Below the pieces are notes generated by a model, which had not been told where the DNA came from, searched no databases, and was given only the letters and a program-made list of their open reading frames with translations. A stretch of DNA of 64,000 nucleotides, taken from positions 4,910,001 to 4,974,000 of the forward strand of contig CP126200.1 in the NCBI GenBank assembly GCA_030272155.1. The letters are read 5' to 3'. The position numbers and the translations under genes were made by a program. The stretch is from Tetradesmus obliquus. Taxonomy: Eukaryota > Chlorophyta > Chlorophyceae > Sphaeropleales > Scenedesmaceae. This document shows, piece after piece, positions 58,481 to 64,000 of the stretch. The stretch's first letter is position 1. Each line of letters starts with the position of its first letter.

Positions 58481-59269
58481 GCATGCCATGATGGTTGTGC
58501 ACGCATGTCACCGCCTCTCAACAATAATGTGCCGGCTGCTGCGGTCGACGACACAGTGTGACACACTCAGTGACTGTGTGACAGGAATGTCTGGGCCCAG
58601 TGGGACGGCCCCACTGACACGCACGCGGCATGTGCCATGCTCATCATCAATGACTGCAGTGGCTGACTCACCCACTCGGAGTGGGTTGCCAACCGAGCGG
58701 CTCCTGATCTCTGATGACGCGTTCCAATGCATAACACGTAATTACAACCTGTGGTACTCAGAGTCACTTTGAGCAGTAATTAGAGGCGTTTTTTTGGGGG
58801 GGGGGCACTGCTTTGGGAGTCTCCATTCACTACACTGTGACAGGTTTTGGTCATGTGGTGCACACGCCGTGCGATCTGTGCGATCTTTGTTTGCTTTCAC
58901 TTTTTGCTTGCAGCTGAACATTCAGCTCCTCATCGCAGGCAATGGGGCCAATGCTGCAGATGTTGGCACGCAGTGAGGATCGTAGCAGCTGTCTGACGTT
59001 CAAAGTGCTTTTGACATGTGCTGACTGTGCAGGCCTCACTGAGTCAGAGAGTTGAAGCGCGCATCTGCTGCCATTAGTCGCACGCGTTGCTTCTGTCTCA
59101 AGCATATCTGCACGTGGGATCGTGAGCGGTGTGTGCGCGGTTGCGTATTTCTGCTTCATGTCTTGTCCTTCTGCTTAAGTAAGCCTTCTGCCCACGTCTT
59201 GCCATTCAAACAAGAGATCAGACCAAACTGCACCAAACAAGAGTGCAACTGCGCAAACCTAAGCATCCC
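58481..59269. other. Spacer upstream of MCC alpha
   Basis: Normal composition resumes. A G-run lies at about 58796-58806. No exon is supported; the right part should contain the MCC alpha promoter and leader. Confidence 0.4.
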
Positions 59270-61119
59270 ATGTTCCGGTTGCTGTCTGCCTCGCACTTGG
59301 CCAAATGGTCATTAGTGCTCACGCAACACAGCAGCCAAGCGCTAAGCAAGGGTCGCTCGTTGCACCATGGAAGGCCTAGGCCAGCTTTACGTAAGCTGCT
59401 GGTAGCCAACAGGTACCGACCTCTGCTGCCTTGGACAGACGTCCACATCAGCAACCTAGCACTCGTCCATGCATTGAGATCCTGGGTGCTGCTATCGTTG
59501 CTGCCATTACCAACATCCATTCAAGCAACGAATGTGATTTATTACAGCCACTTGCCAGCGAAGCTGCCACACCTGAACTCACCAGGCTGCAGTTTGTACT
59601 GCTGTGACATTTCCTTGCTCACGATCCCCACACACTCTGCCACACATCCACCACCATCCACCTCTCTCTATTAATCCTCTTACTCCCCCAGCTACACTCA
59701 CCACACTGCACCCTACTGCTGTCCTGCAGGGGAGAGATTGCCTGCAGGGTGCTCACGACAGCAAGGCGCCTGGGCATCCCCACAGTCGCTGTCTTCAGCG
59801 AGGCAGACAGGCAGGCCAAGTTTGTGGCGCTTGCTGACGAGGCCTTCTGCATCGGGCCGCCTCCTGCAAGGGAGTCCTACCTGAGGGGAGACGTCATCCT
59901 GGGAGTGGCCAAAAAGACCGGGGCAGACGCCATCCACCCAGGTATATGATTTCCAGAAGACAGTGACAGGAACCACAGCTACACCACAAATATGTGTCAT
60001 GTTTTGCGACAGGCATGTGAAGACGCAATCTACCCAACTGGCATGCTTGCAGGAAGCAGTAAACGGATGTGTAGTGTGACAGGATTTGTCATCCCAGGGC
60101 AGTGCCTGTCTCGAGGCGGAAAAAGACGGGCGCAGATGCCTCAGACCCAAACGCTTGCAGGAACTAGCTATACACAGGCCTGGGATTGCAGGCTACACGA
60201 GCTTGGTGGCGTTCGTGTGCAGTGGACCCTTGGCTGACACTTGGCAGCGTCGGCCCAGCAAAGTCATATAGCTTGTCGTTAGTAGCGCAAGATGCAGTGC
60301 TGTTTTCATGCTGTTGGTCACCACAACTGCCAACACAAGCAGTTCCGTCCTCGTGCTGTTATTGCTGCTACTGGTACTGTTGCTACTGCTGCAGGCTATG
60401 GCTTCCTTTCTGAGAATGCAGCCTTCTCAGAGGCCTGTGCAGCAGCTGGGATTGCCTTTGTTGGGCCGCCCGCAGCAGCCATCAGGTCAGGGCAAGAGGG
60501 TTTGCTGTTGCTCCACAGCATTTTAACTAACAGGATCCCCGCAGCAGTCGTGACGCGCCACTGTTGCTGTGCACTTGCAATCAGCCGGCCCTACCATTGG
60601 TACCAGCACTAGCACTATGCAGTTGCCTGCAACCCACAGAGTCACAGTTGCTCAGCTTGCACCAACAGTATGCTGCCATCAGCATAACCTGCACCTTCGT
60701 AAACTCGTGCTGATCTGCACATGACACTATGCAGCTGCCTCTCCACCTGCCTGCGCGACCACTTGCCTGCCTGGTGCTCACATGCCTGCCTGCTTATCTG
60801 CAGGTCCATGAGAGACAAGTCTCAGGCCAAGGCCGTCATGTCATTTTGAATTACTGCCCAACTGGCTGGCTAAGAGCAACTGCCTGGCTGACTGCTGCCC
60901 TGCTGCAGGTCCATGGGAGACAAGTCGCAGGCTAAGGCCATCATATCTGCTGGCCTGATGAACTGCTCAATGGGCTGGCTGACTAACTGGCTGGCTGGCT
61001 GGCTGGCTGCTGCCCTGCTGCAGGTCCATGGGAGACAAGTCTCAGGCCAAGGCCATCATGTCTGCTGCTGGCGTGCCAGTGGTGCCGGGCTACCACGGGG
61101 AGGAGCAGGAGCAGGCACG

Positions 61120-61153
<34 letters not shown>

Positions 61154-61507
61154 AGTATGCAAGGCTCAAGTCCAGGACAGGACCCTGCTGCTGTGCATGG
61201 CTGCTGCAGCGCCTGGCTGCTGCGCGCTGACCCATAAGGGTGCTTGTTGCCTGTGCTGCGACCAGGCAGAGAGATGGTCTGCAAACATAGCAATATTGGT
61301 GCGGGACGCTTTGCATGAATTCAGCAGCCATTGAATGTGCTTCGCATCAACAAGTACGTGGTCCTTGCAGCCAACGCAAGCACATGTCTGCTGCTGCTGC
61401 TGCTGCCAGGCTTGAAGCAGAGGCTGAGGTTGTTGGCTTCCCGCTGCTGGTCAAGGCGGTGTCTGGGGGAGGCGGCAAGGGCATGAAGCTGGCCACACAG
61501 CGGGTAC

Positions 61508-61559
<52 letters not shown>

Positions 61560-63371
61560 GCGGTGCTGTTTTGTGTGCCGCAACCACTGCTCCTGTCTGA
61601 GGTGTAGGTGACGCGCACCGTGTGTACTGGCAAAATGATAGCACCGTTGCATGTGCAACGGCAACGTGGGACCAGCAGCTGCAGGCTTTAGGCAGGATGT
61701 ACAGTGCAGCATTGCTGAACTTGCTGGCGCTGCTGCTGCTTCTGCTGCTGCTGCTGCTGCAATTGTGCAGTCCGAGCTGTCCAACGCCATCGCCTCAGCG
61801 CGGCGCGAGGCTGCTGCCTCGTTTGGCGACGACCGGCTGCTGCTGGAACGCTACATCACGCGCCCACGCCACGTGGAGGTGCAGGTGAGCAAAAATTTGT
61901 TATCAGTAAAGTTGTATTTTGCATGTCAGCAGAGGTTGTGTGACAGATGCACACGCCGGCGCCATGTGGAGGTGCAGGTGCGGTTTAGGGGTTTTGGCAG
62001 ATGCAGGAAGGCCGGCTGTACGTCGTGTTTAGATGCAGGTGTGGCGCTGCCGGCCTGTGCTGGGCGAGTGCAGGTGGGGCTGCTGCTGTTAGTGATCGGA
62101 GATTGCTGGGAAATCTTGGGTGAGGGCGTGTGCAGGTGCAGGTGCACAACAGCTGGCTTGTGCTCATGCTGAACACAAATCCCGTTGAGTTCATTTGGTT
62201 GCGCTGTTGCAGGTGATGGCGGACAAGCACGGCACTGCGCTGTACCTGTTTGACCGCGACTGCAGCGTGCAGCGCCGCCACCAGAAGATCATCGAGGAGG
62301 CGCCCGCGCCAGGTAAGGTCCTACCACAGTGTTTTAGCCTTTTCTTTTATTTATCAAATGTACATGTGAAAGTAGAGCTTGGCAGTGCACGCCAACATGC
62401 TTGCCGCCAGAAGATCATCGAAGAGGCGCCAGATGGGGCGCAGCCGCAGTTTCCAGCTCCTGCAAGCTTCGTGACACGTCAAGTAGACGCATGCGGCACA
62501 CTCGCCACTGCAGCACAGCTCAAGCTGCTCACATCGTCTGCTGGTGGTGCCAGTAGCAACATCTGACCACTACATTGTACTTGGCAGTGTTGTGTTATCA
62601 CGCCACACCGCAAACTAAGGTGCCTGAATGCCCTGACCCTGCCGGACCAGCTGCGAAGGGTCACCCGTTCTTTTTCCTGATTTGTACAACATATGCCCCC
62701 GCAGGCCTGCCGGCGGAGTTCCACGCGCATATTGGCGAGGCTGCGGTGCGTGCGGCGCGCGCCGTGGGCTACGAGTCTGCTGGCACTGTGGAGTTCATCG
62801 TGGATGTGGACACGCAGGACTTTTACTTCATGGAGATAAACACGCGCCTGCAGGTTTGTCTCTGGTGGTGGGCTGCGTGTGTGTGGTCATGTGGAATGTG
62901 ACTGGTTGCATGTGGAGTTTGTCGTGGATGTAGACACACAGGACGTTCACTTCTTGGAGATGAACACGCGCCTGCAGGTGGGCCTGCAGGTGTTTTGGTA
63001 GATCAGTTGGCCGTGCGGGGATGCGCACGCGTGTGCAGATGGACCAACAAACTGCCGCTTTCTACTGCCACAAGCGGAAGGCTGGCTAGATGAGGCCTTC
63101 ACAGGCCTGGTGCAGCTGCTGCTGCTCATCAACCAGGTTATGCGATCCTTGGCATTGTGTCAGTAACAGTATCCTTGCTGTCTGCAATCACAGGTGGAGC
63201 ACCCTGTGACAGAAGCCATCACAGGGCTGGATCTTGTTGAGCTGCAGCTGCGTGTGGCTGCGGGCGAGCGGCTGCCGCTGGCGCAGGCTGACCTGGCTGC
63301 TGCTGGGCCGCGGGGGCACTCTTTCGAGGCGCGGCTGTACGCAGAGAACACACGGCGGCAGTTCCTGCCTG
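59270..63371 (+). CDS. MCCA: 3-methylcrotonyl-CoA carboxylase alpha subunit, 5' part (continues beyond window)
   Basis: Nine exons keep phase: 59270-59412, 59730-59941, 60395-60485, 61024-61119, 61410-61503, 61771-61884, 62213-62312, 62705-62853, 63194-63371 (392 aa so far). MCC alpha carboxylates its biotin in mitochondrial leucine breakdown. Residues 1-38 ([17 protein letters not shown]..., Arg/Ser-rich) look like a mitochondrial presequence. The biotin carboxylase domain follows: [51 protein letters not shown], Gly-rich loop SGGGGKGM (199-206), [58 protein letters not shown] and [12 protein letters not shown] rather than propionyl-CoA carboxylase is favoured by GDKSQAK, PGYHG and REAAASFG. 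Later exons and the biotinyl domain are not seen in the last 630 bases, which hold exon 9 edge copies. Confidence 0.94.
60800..60955 (+). repeat. Two extra copies of MCCA exon 4 acceptor edge
   Basis: Acceptor plus [12 protein letters not shown] (about 60800-60838) and [15 protein letters not shown] (about 60903-60955) precede full exon 4 at 61024. All three acceptors follow a ctgctgccctgctgcag-type or similar tract. Confidence 0.93.
61950..62985 (+). repeat. Extra donor-edge copies of MCCA exons 6, 7 and 8
   Basis: Copies are RRHVEVQ plus donor at about 61950-61982 (exon 6), RQKIIEEAP at 62405-62443 (exon 7) and [20 protein letters not shown] (exon 8) at 62904-62985. Each lies downstream of its parent exon, inside the following intron. 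Confidence 0.88.
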
Positions 63372-63416
63372 GTGCGTGTGGCAAGCTCTGAGGTTGTGGA
63401 CCAGGGTGCAGGGTGT

Positions 63417-63725
63417 GCGGAGTTTTGGTGGTGGGGGCACTCCTGCAGAGCACGGCTGTACATGGAGAGTTTTGGTGGTGGGGGCACTCCTGCAGAGCAC
63501 GGCTGTACATGGAGAGTTTTGGTGGTGGGGGCACTCCTGCAGAGCACGGCTGTACATGGAGAACACGCGGCGACAGTTCCTGCCTGCTGCGTGTGGCAAA
63601 GCTCAGGCTTTGGGGCAGGTTTCAGGGTTTGCAAATCTAGGGTCGGGGTGGGGGAGGAGGGGGGCACTGCAGCGGAACACGGCTGCATGCAGAAAGCACG
63701 TGGCGGCAGTTTGTGCCTGGTGGGC
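63417..63725 (+). repeat. 47-bp x3 tandem plus further copies of MCCA exon 9 donor edge
   Basis: Three 47-base units starting near 63421, 63468 and 63515 each echo the exon 9 end (gcact...gcacggctgtac...gaga). The third runs on into [14 protein letters not shown], matching [15 protein letters not shown] fourth, more diverged copy lies at about 63660-63725. Confidence 0.92.
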
Positions 63726-64000
63726 GGTTGTGTGGGGCCCGGGCAGATGAGTTGATGTCTTCGCACTGCCCTGCAGAGGGAGCCAGCACAGCAGCGGTTG
63801 AGGCTGTGTCTGGTGGCAGCTGCGCAGCAGACTTGAGCAGCTCCAGCTGGTTGCTAGCAGCTAGCAGGAATGGAGCTGCGGGCAGGTTCATGTACTAGCG
63901 TGTTCTTAGCTCATGGATTGCAAGCACATGATGTTTCCAGCACAGAACCTGATCTGGCGCTCTTTACCGAATGTTCTGAAATGCCTGTGCATGCCTGCTG
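63726..64000. other. Right edge, presumed MCCA intron
   Basis: No match to the next MCC alpha block is seen. A possible acceptor (ccctgcag near 63775) is followed by a short Ala/Ser-rich frame that stops at 63898 and is not family-like. Confidence 0.35.

Overview
The window looks like nuclear DNA of a green alga (core Chlorophyta, most likely Sphaeropleales or Chlamydomonadales). The reasons are a plastid TIC62-type protein, plant-type proteins (augmin subunit AUG2/HAUS2, a folate-biopterin transporter, 3-methylcrotonyl-CoA carboxylase alpha), many GT-AG introns of 100-1500 bp, moderately high GC, and very heavy CAG/CTG triplet runs that give poly-Gln, poly-Ala and poly-Ser inside proteins. 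The lineage call is inference. There are no rRNA genes, tRNA genes, CRISPR arrays or bacterial-style operons.

Layout. 340-9668 (minus): an 18-exon TIC62-like gene. 11312-11869 (minus): augmin subunit 2. 12-17 kb: mostly gene-poor, with one small two-exon Cys/His-rich candidate (14704-15215, plus) and a long inverted repeat. 17424-20328 (minus): 5-formyltetrahydrofolate cyclo-ligase. 20675-26851 (plus): the replication factor MCM10, divergent from the cyclo-ligase over only about 350 bp. 29354-34707 (minus): the GTPase DRG1. 35528-41803 (plus): a folate-biopterin transporter, divergent from DRG1 over about 820 bp. 41.9-49 kb: weaker, partly transposon-like or unknown genes (a minus-strand ORF, a PHD-finger ORF followed by a TCCACAA motif cluster, a charged nuclear-type protein, and a possibly broken gene). 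49.3-54.3 kb: a satellite-like array of about 282-bp units. 55.2-58.5 kb: a second TCCACA cluster, an unknown ORF and a GC-rich island of different base composition. 59270 to the right edge (plus): the biotin carboxylase part of MCC alpha, cut off by the window.

For six multi-exon genes I rebuilt exon chains by hand. Reading phase holds across every junction and the products align along their length with their families: TIC62-like 1031 aa, cyclo-ligase 269 aa, MCM10 946 aa, DRG1 368 aa, transporter 817 aa, MCC alpha first 392 aa. Two genes concern folate (cyclo-ligase and transporter) and lie about 15 kb apart with MCM10 and DRG1 between. Nothing here proves joint regulation.

The most unusual feature spans the whole window. 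In all six of these genes, many introns carry one to four extra, decaying copies of an exon edge: the acceptor plus the first part of the exon upstream of it, or the last part of the exon plus its donor downstream of it. Extra copies also trail the MCM10 stop codon. The 25-bp x18 minisatellite inside a duplicated transporter exon, and perhaps the 282-bp array, may be extremes of the same tandem-duplication process. A second pattern is strand-asymmetric triplets: CTG runs on the sense strand abut many acceptors, while CAG runs on the sense strand code for Gln/Ala/Ser in exons.
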